From NCBI GenBank assembly GCA_035541015.1, contig DATLFM010000019.1, positions 1 through 54,502 on the forward strand: a stretch of 54,502 bases of DNA. Direction: 5' to 3'. Below, piece by piece: positions 6,411 through 15,926 of this stretch. The position numbers and the translations under genes were made by a program. This stretch comes from Candidatus Thermoplasmatota archaeon (GTDB taxonomy: Archaea; Thermoplasmatota; SW-10-69-26; JACQPN01; JAIVGT01). Position 1 is the first letter of the stretch. Every line of letters starts with the position of its first letter. The notes beneath the pieces are model-generated. The model was given only the letters and a program-made list of their open reading frames with translations. It searched no databases and was not told where the DNA came from.

Positions 6411-8366
6411 GTGAACGAGGGGGCAAGCGCGGGAGCCGTCGCAAGCGCCGATGCTCCCGTCGGGACGGCGCCGCGGGCGATTCCTGCCTCGGTGTATGCC
6501 CTCCTCGAAGAGCGCGGCGCGCTGCTCCATCCCGAAGCGGCGCGATACCTTGCCGCGTCCGCGCGACCGCTTGAGCTCCTGCGTGGGGCGCTCTCGCAAA
6601 ACGGCCACTTTCTCGTGACGCTCGACGTCCTGGAACGGGCGACCGAAAGCGTCGCGGGCGGTCGGGGTGCCGTCCCGAGCCCCGGCGTGATCGCCGGCAC
6701 GGCCGTCGGCCCGAGCCACGGGCCCGGCGGCGGCGCGGGAGCCGGCCCGACCGCGGGACCGACGTCCGACGTCCCCCGGAGCCCGTCGTCTCCCGTGCCC
6801 AAGGCCGAGCCTACTACGTCGTCGCTTCTCCTCACGATTCCGCGCTATCCCGCGCCGCTTTCCGTCGACCGCGTGCAGCCCCGAAGCGCCGCGGGGCGCG
6901 CCGACGCTAACGCCGGGACCCCCGCGGCGCGCGGCGCGGATCTCCTGGCGCGCCCGCTTCTGGATCCCTCGCTTGCCCAGGGGCCCAGCCGCCTGGTCGC
7001 GGCCACGGCGCTCTCGCTCGGCGCGGTCCCCGCTCCCTCCGTGTCCCCGATCGCGGCGCCCTCGCCCGTGGCGGGGCCCGGCATCCCCTTGCCGCCTGCG
7101 TCCATTCCCGTCGACCACCGCTTCGAGATCCTTCGGGACGTGACGGGCGCGAGCACGTGCACGGGCGAGATCAGCGACTTCACGAAGCTCTTCAACGACC
7201 GGTACAAGACGCTTCGTCGCATCCTCCGCCAGCGGCGCGAGATGGTGGGCGCCATGCCCATCGACCGCGTCCCGCGGGGCGGCGGCGACTCGGTCCGCGT
7301 GATCGGCATCGTGAACGAGGTCCGCACGAGCAAGAACGGTCACCGCATCCTCGAGGTCGAGGACGACACGGGCGTCGTGTTCGTGCTCGCCCCCGCGAGC
7401 GACCCCGATCTCCTGGAACTGGCCGAGACCGTGGCCCAGGACGAGGTGATCGGCGTCGTGGCCAAGACGGCCAAGCCCTCGAACGATCCCCGCAGCAAGG
7501 GCGACCTCCTCATCCTGCAGGACCTCGTCCGCCCGGACGTTCCCGTCACGCACGAGTCGCCGCGCGCGCAGCGCCCGGCTTCGGTCGCCTTCGTCGGCGA
7601 TTTTCATTTCGGGAGCCGCGCCTTCCTCGCGGACCGCTGGGATCGCTTCGTGGCGTGGATGAACGGGACGCTCGGCGACGCGCAGCAGCAGGCGCTTGCG
7701 GCCCGCGTCCGGTACCTCGTCGTGAACGGCGACGTCTGCGACGGGATCGGCATCTACCCTGGTCAGGAGGGTGACCTTGCGATCCCCGACGTCTTCGAGC
7801 AGTACCGATTCGCCGGCGAGCAGCTCGCGCGTCTGCCCTCGCGCGTGAAGATCTTCGTCCTCCCGGGCGCGCACGACGCGGTGCGTCCGGCCGAGCCGCA
7901 GCCCGCCTTGGGCGAGACGCTTCGCAAGACGTTCCCCTCGAACGTCGTCTTCGTCGGCAACCCGTCGTTCCTGTCGATCGAGGGCGTCTCCATCCTCGCG
8001 TACAACGGAAAGGGAATCGACGACTACGTGACGACGGTGAAGGGCTTGTCGGCAAGCCAGCCGTTGACGGTCATGGCGGAGATGCTCCGGCGACGCCACC
8101 TTTGCCCCATGTATGCGCACGACACGCCCATCGCGCCCGAGCACCGGGACCATCTCGTGATCGATCCCATCCCGGACATCTTCGTGACCGGCCACGTCCA
8201 TCGAGCGGGCATCGGATCGTATCGCGGCATCACGCTCGTCTCGTCGAGCTGCTGGCAGGGCCAGACGAACCGGCAGAAGATGCTGGGCCTCCAGCCCGAG
8301 CCCGCGCGCGTGCCGGTCGTCGACCTGCAGACGGGCAAGGCGCAGCTGCTGAACTTCGATCAGTAG
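6411..8366 (+). CDS. polB: DNA polymerase D small subunit (DP1), 3'-5' exonuclease
   Basis: Proofreading subunit of the archaeal replicative polymerase PolD, 651 residues. An N-terminal helical region (about 1-75) is joined by a long Ala/Pro/Gly-rich linker (about 80-235) to an OB-fold (about 270-365) and a calcineurin-like phosphoesterase domain. The metal-site motifs are present: GDFHFGS near 396, NGDVCDG near 440, LPGAHD near 485 and TGHVHRAG near 593. GTG 6411 is the only sensible start in the frame; the ribosome site is weak. It partners with the large subunit encoded at 8982-12503. Its stop overlaps the end of the convergent small membrane-protein gene by seven bases. Confidence 0.96.
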   Translation: MNEGASAGAVASADAPVGTAPRAIPASVYALLEERGALLHPEAARYLAASARPLELLRGALSQNGHFLVTLDVLERATESVAGGRGAVPSPGVIAGTAVGPSHGPGGGAGAGPTAGPTSDVPRSPSSPVPKAEPTTSSLLLTIPRYPAPLSVDRVQPRSAAGRADANAGTPAARGADLLARPLLDPSLAQGPSRLVAATALSLGAVPAPSVSPIAAPSPVAGPGIPLPPASIPVDHRFEILRDVTGASTCTGEISDFTKLFNDRYKTLRRILRQRREMVGAMPIDRVPRGGGDSVRVIGIVNEVRTSKNGHRILEVEDDTGVVFVLAPASDPDLLELAETVAQDEVIGVVAKTAKPSNDPRSKGDLLILQDLVRPDVPVTHESPRAQRPASVAFVGDFHFGSRAFLADRWDRFVAWMNGTLGDAQQQALAARVRYLVVNGDVCDGIGIYPGQEGDLAIPDVFEQYRFAGEQLARLPSRVKIFVLPGAHDAVRPAEPQPALGETLRKTFPSNVVFVGNPSFLSIEGVSILAYNGKGIDDYVTTVKGLSASQPLTVMAEMLRRRHLCPMYAHDTPIAPEHRDHLVIDPIPDIFVTGHVHRAGIGSYRGITLVSSSCWQGQTNRQKMLGLQPEPARVPVVDLQTGKAQLLNFDQ

Positions 8367-8863
8367 AAGCCGGTCACGGCCACGATCATGATGCCAAAGG
8401 CCGTCAGCAGCAGGATCATTCCGAGCATGCTGATGGGTGGAAGCGACGCCATGATCCTTTGGAACTCCGGCGGCGGGGGGCCCGGCGCGGTTTGCGCCTC
8501 GAGGAGCGCCCGGGCCCGCTTCATCTTCGGGAAGAAGACCACGAGGCCCAGGAGCCAGACCACAAGCGCAAGGACGAGCGCGGCGACGAAGAGGTACGAG
8601 TGCGTCGAGCCGCGCACCCAGGCTCCGATCCCGAACATGTAGCTGTACAGCAGCACGCCAAAGACGATCGTGCCCGCGGCCGCCATCTCGCCGTACTTGT
8701 AGATCGGCAGGGTGTAGGTCAGGAAAAAGTCGCGGCGGGACGGCGGCTGCATCTTCTCCAGACGGGGGAACAGCACGAAATTGGCAAACAGGATGGCGCC
8801 CAGCCACATCACGCCCAGAAGAATGTGCGCGAAGCGGAGCACCACGGCGACGGCGTCGGTCAC
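8360..8863 (-). CDS. Four-helix membrane protein, CopD/DUF2269-like
   Basis: Small integral membrane protein of 167 residues with about four hydrophobic helices, starting with a segment around HILLGVMWLGAILFANFVLF, the histidine-tryptophan pattern seen in CopD-like and DUF2269-like families. The start is GTG 8863: a GGAGG sits just upstream and the first helix begins ten residues later. A longer frame to 9109 lies inside the polymerase large-subunit gene and is rejected. It sits between the two PolD genes but on the other strand, so it is not in their operon. Function is unknown; a role in metal or heme handling is only a guess. A similar protein is encoded at 25795-26319. Confidence 0.75.
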   Translation of the reverse strand: MTDAVAVVLRFAHILLGVMWLGAILFANFVLFPRLEKMQPPSRRDFFLTYTLPIYKYGEMAAAGTIVFGVLLYSYMFGIGAWVRGSTHSYLFVAALVLALVVWLLGLVVFFPKMKRARALLEAQTAPGPPPPEFQRIMASLPPISMLGMILLLTAFGIMIVAVTGFY

Positions 8864-8981
8864 GGTCGTCCTCCGCGCGCAAGATTTCGAGGATGCGATT
8901 TCAACCTTGCGGAGTGGAAGCCGTTCCGAAACCGCTTTGGGTCCCCGCGGGCATCGGGTCCGGCACAGGGGTCTTTTCGGG

Positions 8982-11900
8982 ATGGGAGCGCGCGTCGAGG
9001 ACCCCGCCGAGGACATCGCCGAGCGCGACGAGGCGGAGGTCGAGAAGGACTTCGAGGTCCCCGAGGTCGCCCTCGCGTCCGCTTCGAGCGTCGCGATGTC
9101 CGCGGCCATGCGGGCCTACTTCGACGCCCTCAAGCGCGAGCTCGACCGCTCGTACGACGTGGCCCGCAAGGCGCGGGCCAGGGGCCTCGACCCCGCGCTG
9201 GAGCCTGAGATCCCCATGGCAGAGGACCTGGCCCAGCGCGTCGAGGAGCTCGTGGGCCCGCCCGGCGTGGCAGCCCAGGTCCGAGAGCTTGCCGCCGCCG
9301 GCAAGAACCGCGAGGAGCTCTCCCTCATCGTCGCAAAGGACGTGGCCGCCTCGACCTTCGCCGCGACGCAGAACAAGGAGAAGGCGGTCGACCAGGCGGT
9401 CCGAACCGGCCTTGCGATCCTCACCGAGGGCGTCCTCGTCGCGCCGCTTGAGGGCGTGGCGGGAGTGCGCATCCTCCGAAACGACGACGGCACCGATTGC
9501 GTGGCCGTCTCCTACGCGGGGCCCATCCGCGCGGCCGGCGGCACGGCGCAGGCGCTCTCGCTTCTCATCGCCGACGTCGTCCGCCGCGAGCTCGGCCTTG
9601 GCCGCTACGTCCCCACGGCGCAGGAGATCGAGCGCTACAAGGAGGAGGTGGCGGCGTACAAGACGGTCATGCACCTGCAGAGCAATCCCACGCCGCAGCA
9701 GGTCGAGCTCATCGTCAAGGGCTGCCCGGTGTGCATCGACGGCGAAGGAACGGAGGAGGAAGAGGTCTCCGGCTACCGCAACCTGCCGCGCTTCCAGACG
9801 AACAAGATCCGCGGCGGCATGGCGCTTGTCCTCTCCGACGGCATGATCCTCAAGGCGAGCAAGATCCAAAAGCACGTCAAGAACCTGCGGATGGACGGCT
9901 GGGAATTCATCGACTCGTTTGCCAACAAGGACAAGGGCGCCGACGCCCAAGGCCAGATGACCGACGCGCAGGGCCGCACGATCATCCAGGCGGACTGGAA
10001 GTTCGTGTCGGAGATCACGGCGGGTCGACCCATCCTCGCGCACCCGTCGCGCAAGGGAGGCTTCCGCCTCCGGTACGGCCGGGCGCGCACGGGTGGCATC
10101 GCCTCCACGGCGATCCACCCAGCGACCATGGTGCTCTGCGACGATTTCCTCGCGCTTGGCACGCAGATGAAGATCGAGCGCCCCGGCAAGGCGACCGTCG
10201 TCACGCCGTGCGACGGCATCCAAGGCCCGACCGTCGTGCTCGACAATGGCGACCTTGCCTACGTTTCCAACACGGCGGATGCGCGGCGGCTTCGCGCGCG
10301 CGTTCGCCGTATCGTCGATCTTGGCGACATCCTCGTCCCCTACGGCGAGTTCGCCGAGAACAACAAGCCCATGCCGCAGAGCCCGTACGTGCACGAATGG
10401 TGGGCGTTGGAGGCGGCCAAAGCCTCGGAGCGCGGGCAGCCGGGCGCGCCCGCCCGACCCGCGTCCATCGAAGAGGCCCTCCGCCTCGCGGGAGAGCTTG
10501 GACTTCCTCTGCATCCCGACTGGCTCCTGTGCTGGCACGACGTTCGCGCCGACGACGTGCGGAAGCTCTCCGCGTGGGTGGAGGCGGACGGCCGATGGGT
10601 CTCGCACGAGGACGTCGTCACGCTTTCGCTTCCCGCCGATCCCACCATGAAGGAGCTCCTCGTGGAGCTTCTGGCGCTCCACCACCAGCGCGGGGATCGT
10701 CTGCTCCTCGACCCGGACCGGACCGCGCCTGCGCTCCTGCTCGGGCTTGGCCTCGATCCGGTCGCGCCCATGGCCGCGGCGCCGGATACCCCCATCCCGA
10801 GGCGCCGCTCGTGGGACGGCTACCTTGGCCCCAACCATGCGCTCGCGCTCGCGTCGCACCTCGCCGGGGTCGAGGTTCGCGCCCGCTCGCCGTTTCGCGT
10901 GGGCGCGCGCATGGGTCGCCCGGAGAAGGCCGCCGAGCGCAAGATGAGCCCGCCTGTGCACTCGCTGTTCCCCATCGGCAACGAAGGCGGGCTCCAGCGG
11001 CTCGTGCGCGACGCGGCGAAGGCCCACCAGAAGAGCCGCGACGGCACCGAGCGCGCGGGCTTCGAGGTCGAGATCGGAATGCGCCGGTGCCCCTCCTGCG
11101 GGAAGCGAGACTTCACGAACCTTTGCGAATGCGGCGGGCACACGCAGCCCGAGCGGGGGCGTCCGGAGAAGGCCTGGGTGAACCTCGCAGCCCGCATCGA
11201 AGCGGCCCAGCGTCGACTCGACCTCGCCCGGCTCCCGGAGACGATCAAGGGCGTGGTGGGGCTCGTGAGCCCGACGAAGACCCCCGAGCCCTTGGAGAAG
11301 GGTATCCTCCGCGCCAAGCACGAGGTCTACACGTTCAAGGACGGCACGATCCGCTACGATATGACGGACGTGCCGCTCACGCATTTCCGTCCCCGCGAGA
11401 TCGGCACGCCGGTCGAGCGCCTCCGCGAGCTTGGCTACACGCACGACGTCGGCGGCGAGCCTTTGTCGAACGAGGAGCAGATCCTCGAGCTTCGCGTGCA
11501 GGACCTCATTGTGAGCCGCGATTGCGGGGAGTACCTGCTGCGCGCGGCGCAGTTTCTCGACGAGCTCCTCGAGCGCTTCTACGGCCTGCCGGCGTTCTAC
11601 CGGGCGCAGACGCCCCACGACCTCGTCGGGCACCTCTTGGCGGGGCTTGCGCCCCACACCTCCGGCGCGGTCGCCTGTCGGCTCATCGGCTACACGTCGG
11701 GCCAGGCGATGCTCGCGCACCCGTTCTACCACGCGGCCAAGCGCCGCAACTGCGACGGCGACGAGGACTGCGTCATGCTCCTCCTCGACGGCCTCCTCAA
11801 CTTCAGCCGCGTGTACCTGCCGGAGAAGCGGGGCGGGCTCATGGACGCGCCGCTTGTGCTCACGACGCGGATCGATCCCTCCGAGATCGACAAGGAGGCG

Positions 11901-12503
11901 CACAACCTCGACGTGGGCACGCGCTACCCGGCGGCCTTCTACGAGGCGACCATGCGTCACGCGGACCCCAAAGAGGTTCGCAAGGCCATGGACACGGTCG
12001 AGTCGCGCCTTGGGACCGAGCGGCAGTACGAGGGATTCGGCTACACGCACGAGACCTCGGATCTGGGCGAGGGCCCCACCGTGTCGGCGTACAAGTCGCT
12101 GGGCAAGATGACCGACAAGGTGGACGCGCAGCTGTCGCTTGGCGCCAAGATCCGCGCCGTGGACGTCGCCGACGTGGGCGCGCGCGTCATCGAGTACCAC
12201 CTGCTGCCCGATCTCGTTGGCAACCTCAAGGCGTTCTCGCGTCAGCGCGTCCGGTGCACGAAGTGCAACGCGAAGTTCCGGCGCATCCCGCTCAAGGGGG
12301 TCTGCCTCAAGTGCAAGAACAACCTCACGATGACCGTCTACGAGGCCTCCGTCAAGAAGTACCTCGAGGTCTCCAAGCGCATCGCCGAGCGCTACGGCGT
12401 GAAGCAGTACACGAAGCAGCGCATCGATCTCGTCGAGGAGGCGATGAAGTCGCTGTTCACAAACGACAAGGTCAAGACGACGACGTTGGCGGATTTCCTG
12501 TAG
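8982..12503 (+). CDS. polC: DNA polymerase D large subunit (DP2), catalytic
   Basis: Catalytic subunit of PolD, 1173 residues, full-length. The N-terminal region holds the conserved AARxxG-like stretch (KARARGLDPALEPEIP, DLAQRVEEL) and GPIRAAGGTAQ. The two double-psi beta-barrel regions follow, with the catalytic acidic cluster NCDGDED near residue 922 and LPEKRGGLMDAPLV after it. Zinc-binding segments are at about 703-716 (CPSCGKRDFTNLCECGG) and about 1091-1111 (CTKCNAKF, CLKC). No intein is seen in the active-site region, where many DP2 genes carry one. ATG 8982 adds an acidic lead of about 38 residues before the conserved start; a later start near 9097 is possible. Confidence 0.95.
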   Translation: MGARVEDPAEDIAERDEAEVEKDFEVPEVALASASSVAMSAAMRAYFDALKRELDRSYDVARKARARGLDPALEPEIPMAEDLAQRVEELVGPPGVAAQVRELAAAGKNREELSLIVAKDVAASTFAATQNKEKAVDQAVRTGLAILTEGVLVAPLEGVAGVRILRNDDGTDCVAVSYAGPIRAAGGTAQALSLLIADVVRRELGLGRYVPTAQEIERYKEEVAAYKTVMHLQSNPTPQQVELIVKGCPVCIDGEGTEEEEVSGYRNLPRFQTNKIRGGMALVLSDGMILKASKIQKHVKNLRMDGWEFIDSFANKDKGADAQGQMTDAQGRTIIQADWKFVSEITAGRPILAHPSRKGGFRLRYGRARTGGIASTAIHPATMVLCDDFLALGTQMKIERPGKATVVTPCDGIQGPTVVLDNGDLAYVSNTADARRLRARVRRIVDLGDILVPYGEFAENNKPMPQSPYVHEWWALEAAKASERGQPGAPARPASIEEALRLAGELGLPLHPDWLLCWHDVRADDVRKLSAWVEADGRWVSHEDVVTLSLPADPTMKELLVELLALHHQRGDRLLLDPDRTAPALLLGLGLDPVAPMAAAPDTPIPRRRSWDGYLGPNHALALASHLAGVEVRARSPFRVGARMGRPEKAAERKMSPPVHSLFPIGNEGGLQRLVRDAAKAHQKSRDGTERAGFEVEIGMRRCPSCGKRDFTNLCECGGHTQPERGRPEKAWVNLAARIEAAQRRLDLARLPETIKGVVGLVSPTKTPEPLEKGILRAKHEVYTFKDGTIRYDMTDVPLTHFRPREIGTPVERLRELGYTHDVGGEPLSNEEQILELRVQDLIVSRDCGEYLLRAAQFLDELLERFYGLPAFYRAQTPHDLVGHLLAGLAPHTSGAVACRLIGYTSGQAMLAHPFYHAAKRRNCDGDEDCVMLLLDGLLNFSRVYLPEKRGGLMDAPLVLTTRIDPSEIDKEAHNLDVGTRYPAAFYEATMRHADPKEVRKAMDTVESRLGTERQYEGFGYTHETSDLGEGPTVSAYKSLGKMTDKVDAQLSLGAKIRAVDVADVGARVIEYHLLPDLVGNLKAFSRQRVRCTKCNAKFRRIPLKGVCLKCKNNLTMTVYEASVKKYLEVSKRIAERYGVKQYTKQRIDLVEEAMKSLFTNDKVKTTTLADFL

Positions 12504-12520
12504 AGGCGAAAAGAAAAGGA

Positions 12521-12548
12521 TGCGCGGTGGCCGCGTGGCCACCGCGCA
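12521..12548. terminator. Bidirectional terminator-like hairpin, 12-bp stem
   Basis: A perfect 12-bp inverted repeat with a GCGT loop lies between the convergent ends of polC and the aquaporin gene, preceded by an A/G-rich run (GCGAAAAGAAAAGG). Such a hairpin could end or protect transcripts from both sides. Archaeal termination mostly needs T-runs, so an RNA-stability role is equally possible. Confidence 0.6.
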
Positions 12549-12563
12549 GGTCGTTCGACGAAT

Positions 12564-13295
12564 CTACGCTCGGACTTCCATGGCGCGCTTGGGCGCGACC
12601 CAGGCGGTGGGCTGCTCTTCGGAGGCAAAGCGCCACACGAAGGCCCCCAGGAGGCCGCCGACAACGGGGCCCACCACGTACGCCATGGCGAACTCGGCCG
12701 TGAGGACGTTGTTCGCGTTGAACAGCGCCGGCCCGAGGCTGCGAGCGGGGTTCACGCTTGCCCCCGTGAGGCCCATGGCGGCAAAGTGGATGCCGGCCAA
12801 GGCGAGGCCGATCACGAGCGGGGCGTAGGCCTGCAGGTTGGGGCGCGAGACGGCCGCGAAGATGGCGACCACGAAGAGCGCCGTGAGGAAGATCTCACCA
12901 AGGAGCGCGCCCGTGGCCGTGATGCCGGTCCAGTTGGTCGCCGTGCCGCCGATTGCCGTCATGGCGGTGGTGCTCGCCGTTCCGCCGACGGCCCACATCG
13001 CGTACAGAACGCCCGCGGCGATCGTTGCGCCGATGATCTGGCAGACGACGTAGGGCACGACGTCTTGCGTCGAAGTCTTCTTGTTCAACCACATCGCGAT
13101 CGTCACGGCGGGGTTGAAGTGGCCGCCCGAGAGGGGGCCAAAAGCCACGATGCCGATCGTCAACGCCAGCCCGAAGGCGAGGGCGATGCCGACGTAGCCC
13201 GCGCCGCTCAAGATCGCGGCGCAGCCGAGGAACACCAGGGTGAACGTCCCGAGCATCTCGGCCACGTACTTCTTCCAGCTTTGCGTCTCCGTCAT
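12564..13295 (-). CDS. Aquaporin / MIP-family channel
   Basis: Six-helix water or small-solute channel of 243 residues. Both half-helix NPA motifs are intact: GGHFNPAVT after the second helix and ASVNPARSLGPAL near the C terminus, the Arg after the second NPA being the selectivity-filter arginine. The SLGPAL ending resembles AqpZ/AqpM-type water channels more than glycerol facilitators, but specificity is not certain. Start set at ATG 13295, eight bases after a GGAGGT ribosome site, rather than the in-frame ATG at 13328. A TATA-like TTTATG on the minus strand around 13372 would give a leader of about 50 bases. Divergent from the thioredoxin-like array. Confidence 0.93.
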   Translation of the reverse strand: MTETQSWKKYVAEMLGTFTLVFLGCAAILSGAGYVGIALAFGLALTIGIVAFGPLSGGHFNPAVTIAMWLNKKTSTQDVVPYVVCQIIGATIAAGVLYAMWAVGGTASTTAMTAIGGTATNWTGITATGALLGEIFLTALFVVAIFAAVSRPNLQAYAPLVIGLALAGIHFAAMGLTGASVNPARSLGPALFNANNVLTAEFAMAYVVGPVVGGLLGAFVWRFASEEQPTAWVAPKRAMEVRA

Positions 13296-13513
13296 GTTGA
13301 CATACCTCCGACCTTCGGACATTTTCAAACAGCCCGAAGAGCCGGCCGCTTAACATCCGGACCCCACCATAAATTCCGCGATCCGACTCGCGAACATTTC
13401 CGTACATGTCAACATTCGAAAAAGACGCACTTATGTACATTCCTGTCCGGAACCCAGTCCGCGCCGGGGCGTCCAACGAAGAGCTACAATCTGGAAGAAC
13501 AGGCTCACAAAAC

Positions 13514-13521
13514 CTATATAG
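13514..13521 (+). promoter_or_regulatory. TATA box of thioredoxin-like array, first unit
   Basis: CTATATAG centred near 13518 predicts transcription from about 13544. AGGAGG at 13548-13553 then lies at the very start of the message, nine bases before the TTG start at 13563. Confidence 0.7.
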
Positions 13522-13562
13522 TTAGAACAGGACTCGTTGCCGGCCTCAGGAGGCTTGAGGAC

Positions 13563-14960
13563 TTGGCATTCGGGAAGCTGGCAGCATTGGCCATTGCGGC
13601 AGCGGTCGTGGCCGGATCCGGCGTGGCGCTCTTTGCGCTCAACGGGAGCGGGGGCGACGCGCCTGTGGAGCCGGCATCGACGACCACGCCCCCGGCGCAA
13701 CGTCCGGTCGACCTTTCGCCGATCCGCGACGTGCTTCTTGCGCAAAGCTTCGTCTTCAACCCGCTTTCCATCCAGCCCCTGGCCAAGACCGTGTTCACCG
13801 TGGACGCGGCCAAGGGCTACAACATGGTCCAAGTGGACATCGCAGGCGACCTCCAGGGCGCGTATGCGACCGCGTTGCCCTCGATCAAGATCAAGGACCC
13901 GAGCGGAAGCGTCGTCGTCGACTACAGCCGGCAAGCCCGCTTCGGCTACCCGTCGATCCCAGCCAACCCCGTCACGGGCCCCTACGAGGCGCGTCCCTTT
14001 ACGATCGCTTCCCTGTGGAAGTTCGCGCCGGGAGAGTACACGGTCGAGGTAAGCGGCGTCTCGACGCCCATCACGCTCAGCATCTTGGGCCTTCGCGGAG
14101 CCGCGCCCGACTTCACGCTTGCCGACGCCCTCGGCAAGGGCACGATCCAACTTTCCGAGCTTCGCGGCAAGGCCGTCATCGTGGACCTCTTCGCCACGTG
14201 GTGCGGCCCCTGCAAGGCGCTCATGAAGACGTTCGCCGAGATCTACCCGCAGTACGCGCGCGAGCAGCTGGAGATCGTGAGCGTCGACGTCGACCCCGCC
14301 GAGAGCGATGCGGACATTCGCTCGCTGTTCGAGAGCAATGGCTGGGCCTGGTACGCCGGCATGGACGACGGTACGGTGGATGCAAACTACGGATCGGGCT
14401 ACATCCCGACGATGGCCGTCGTCAACGCGCAGGGCCTGCTCGTCTACCGCCACATCGGAAGCGGCATCACCGCAGAGGAGCTCAAGGCGATCATCGACCA
14501 CGCGATCGCCGGATCGCCGGTTGCGACCGCCAGCTCGGCCGTCTCCGCGCTTGTCGTCACGAACCTGCGCCTTGCCAAGCCCGCCGTGCAGCCCGGCGAC
14601 GACCTCGAGTTCCGCGCCGACGTGAACGACGCTGGCCTTGTCACGGAATCGTACTTCACCGTCTGCCGCGCCGACCCGCCGCCGTACACGTGCTTTGCCA
14701 AGGTCCCCATGACGCTCCAGGGAACGACGCTTGTCGGAACGACCGCGGGCAACGCGGAAGTCCCCAAGCTCGAGAACGGCTGGGACATGGAGCTCCACCT
14801 GTTCGTGCGGGACGCCACCGGCAAGCGGCACGAGTACCCCGAGAACGACGCCTACCGCTTCACCGTCGGCGCGTCCTCGGCCGCCGCCGTCCCCGGGCTT
14901 GAGCCCCTGCTCGCCCTTTCGCTCCTGGGCGCCGCTGCCCTTGTCCTCCGGAGGCCGTAA
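13563..14960 (+). CDS. Membrane-anchored TlpA-like thioredoxin protein, paralog 1, with C-terminal sorting tail
   Basis: Extracytoplasmic thiol-disulfide protein, 465 residues. The N-terminal membrane helix (ALAIAAAVVAGSGVALFAL) is followed by a beta-rich domain (about 45-180) and a TlpA/ResA-like thioredoxin domain with TWCGPCKALM and the cis-Pro segment GYIPTMAVV. Unlike the next four paralogs it continues with a beta domain of about 115 residues and ends in VPGLEPLLALSLLGAAALVLRR, which resembles a PGF-CTERM archaeosortase tail with Leu for Phe. TTG 13563 is chosen as start: AGGAGG lies nine bases upstream and the helix begins at once, as in the paralogs. Two bases separate it from paralog 2. 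Likely substrates are cysteines of exported proteins; direction of transfer is unknown. Confidence 0.85.
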   Translation: MAFGKLAALAIAAAVVAGSGVALFALNGSGGDAPVEPASTTTPPAQRPVDLSPIRDVLLAQSFVFNPLSIQPLAKTVFTVDAAKGYNMVQVDIAGDLQGAYATALPSIKIKDPSGSVVVDYSRQARFGYPSIPANPVTGPYEARPFTIASLWKFAPGEYTVEVSGVSTPITLSILGLRGAAPDFTLADALGKGTIQLSELRGKAVIVDLFATWCGPCKALMKTFAEIYPQYAREQLEIVSVDVDPAESDADIRSLFESNGWAWYAGMDDGTVDANYGSGYIPTMAVVNAQGLLVYRHIGSGITAEELKAIIDHAIAGSPVATASSAVSALVVTNLRLAKPAVQPGDDLEFRADVNDAGLVTESYFTVCRADPPPYTCFAKVPMTLQGTTLVGTTAGNAEVPKLENGWDMELHLFVRDATGKRHEYPENDAYRFTVGASSAAAVPGLEPLLALSLLGAAALVLRRP

Positions 14961-14962
14961 AC

Positions 14963-15907
14963 ATGCTGAAACGAACCGTCGCCATCGGAATCGCCGCCGT
15001 CCTCGTCGCCACCTCGGCCGCCGCGCTCGTCGCGCTGCAGCCGCCGGCGGCAAGCGAGGAGCCCGTGAACCCGCAATCGCAAACGTCGCCGGCGGAGCCG
15101 CCGGTTGCGGAATCGAAGCTTCTGACGCCCGTCGAGGACGTGCTCTTGGAGCTTCCCGCCGCGCTTGCGCCGGTGGCCGTGCCGCTGGACCTCGTGTACA
15201 ATTTCAAGGTTGACAAGGAATACGGCATCCTTCGCGTGGAGGTCCTTGGGCCCGGCGGCGCCGGCCTGCTCAACAACGCCGACGTGAAGGTGATCGGGCC
15301 CTCGGGCGACGCCGTGATCCACTATTCGGGCAGCGATCTCCTCATCCCCAACAAGCGCGACCCGACGAACGCGAAGCCCACGATCCTCGGCTTTGCGCTC
15401 AACCCGGAGCCGGGCGCGTACAAGCTGCAGCTTCAGGGCGTCTCGTCGGCCTTCAAGCTCACGGTGTGGGGCATCGCGGGCGTCCCCGCGTTCGAATTCG
15501 CGATCGCCGACGCCTTTGGCAAGGAGGCCGGCACGCTGTCGGACCTGCGCGGGCGCGTGGTCATCATCGACCTCATGGCGACCTGGTGCGGGCCCTGCAA
15601 GGCCGCCATGGACGTCTTCAACGAGGTGTACGGCGAGTACAGCCGCGACGAGTTCGAGATCGTGAGCGTCGACGTCGACGCCCGCGAGAGCGAGGACGAC
15701 CTGCGCACCCTCTTCGAGAAGGAGGGTTGGGCGCAGTGGTACGCCACGATGGACGATGGCACGGTGAACGCCGAGTACGGATCGGGCTTCATCCCGACCA
15801 TGGCGATCGTCGATCCCAACGGCGTGCTCATCTATTACGAGATTGGCATGAAGATGAACGCAGACGAGCTCCGGGATCTCATCAACCGGGCGCTCGGAAA
15901 GCAATAG
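14963..15907 (+). CDS. Membrane-anchored TlpA-like thioredoxin protein, paralog 2
   Basis: 314 residues, with the array's common plan: N-terminal signal anchor (VAIGIAAVLVATSAAALVAL), Ser/Pro/Glu linker, beta-rich domain (about 55-185, containing VKVIGPSGDAVIHYSG and PGAYKLQLQGV) and thioredoxin domain with TWCGPCKAAMD and GFIPTMAIV at the cis-Pro site. The active-site Trp, both Cys and the Pro are intact, so a redox function is expected outside the membrane. It lacks the extra C-terminal domain and tail of paralog 1. Start ATG 14963 is two bases after the paralog 1 stop, and the two are surely co-transcribed. Confidence 0.85.
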   Translation: MLKRTVAIGIAAVLVATSAAALVALQPPAASEEPVNPQSQTSPAEPPVAESKLLTPVEDVLLELPAALAPVAVPLDLVYNFKVDKEYGILRVEVLGPGGAGLLNNADVKVIGPSGDAVIHYSGSDLLIPNKRDPTNAKPTILGFALNPEPGAYKLQLQGVSSAFKLTVWGIAGVPAFEFAIADAFGKEAGTLSDLRGRVVIIDLMATWCGPCKAAMDVFNEVYGEYSRDEFEIVSVDVDARESEDDLRTLFEKEGWAQWYATMDDGTVNAEYGSGFIPTMAIVDPNGVLIYYEIGMKMNADELRDLINRALGKQ

Positions 15908-15926
15908 GGCATCGGGAGGTCAACGC

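Noticed and set aside
8864-9109. N-terminal extension of the small membrane protein at 8360-8863
   Set aside because: It overlaps the PolD large-subunit start region and precedes a good ribosome site and hydrophobic helix at GTG 8863.
8901-12542. 1213-codon open frame antisense to the PolD large-subunit gene
   Set aside because: It mirrors the high-GC codon pattern of the true gene, is full of Arg/His/Leu low-complexity runs and has no motifs; PolD on the plus strand is certain.
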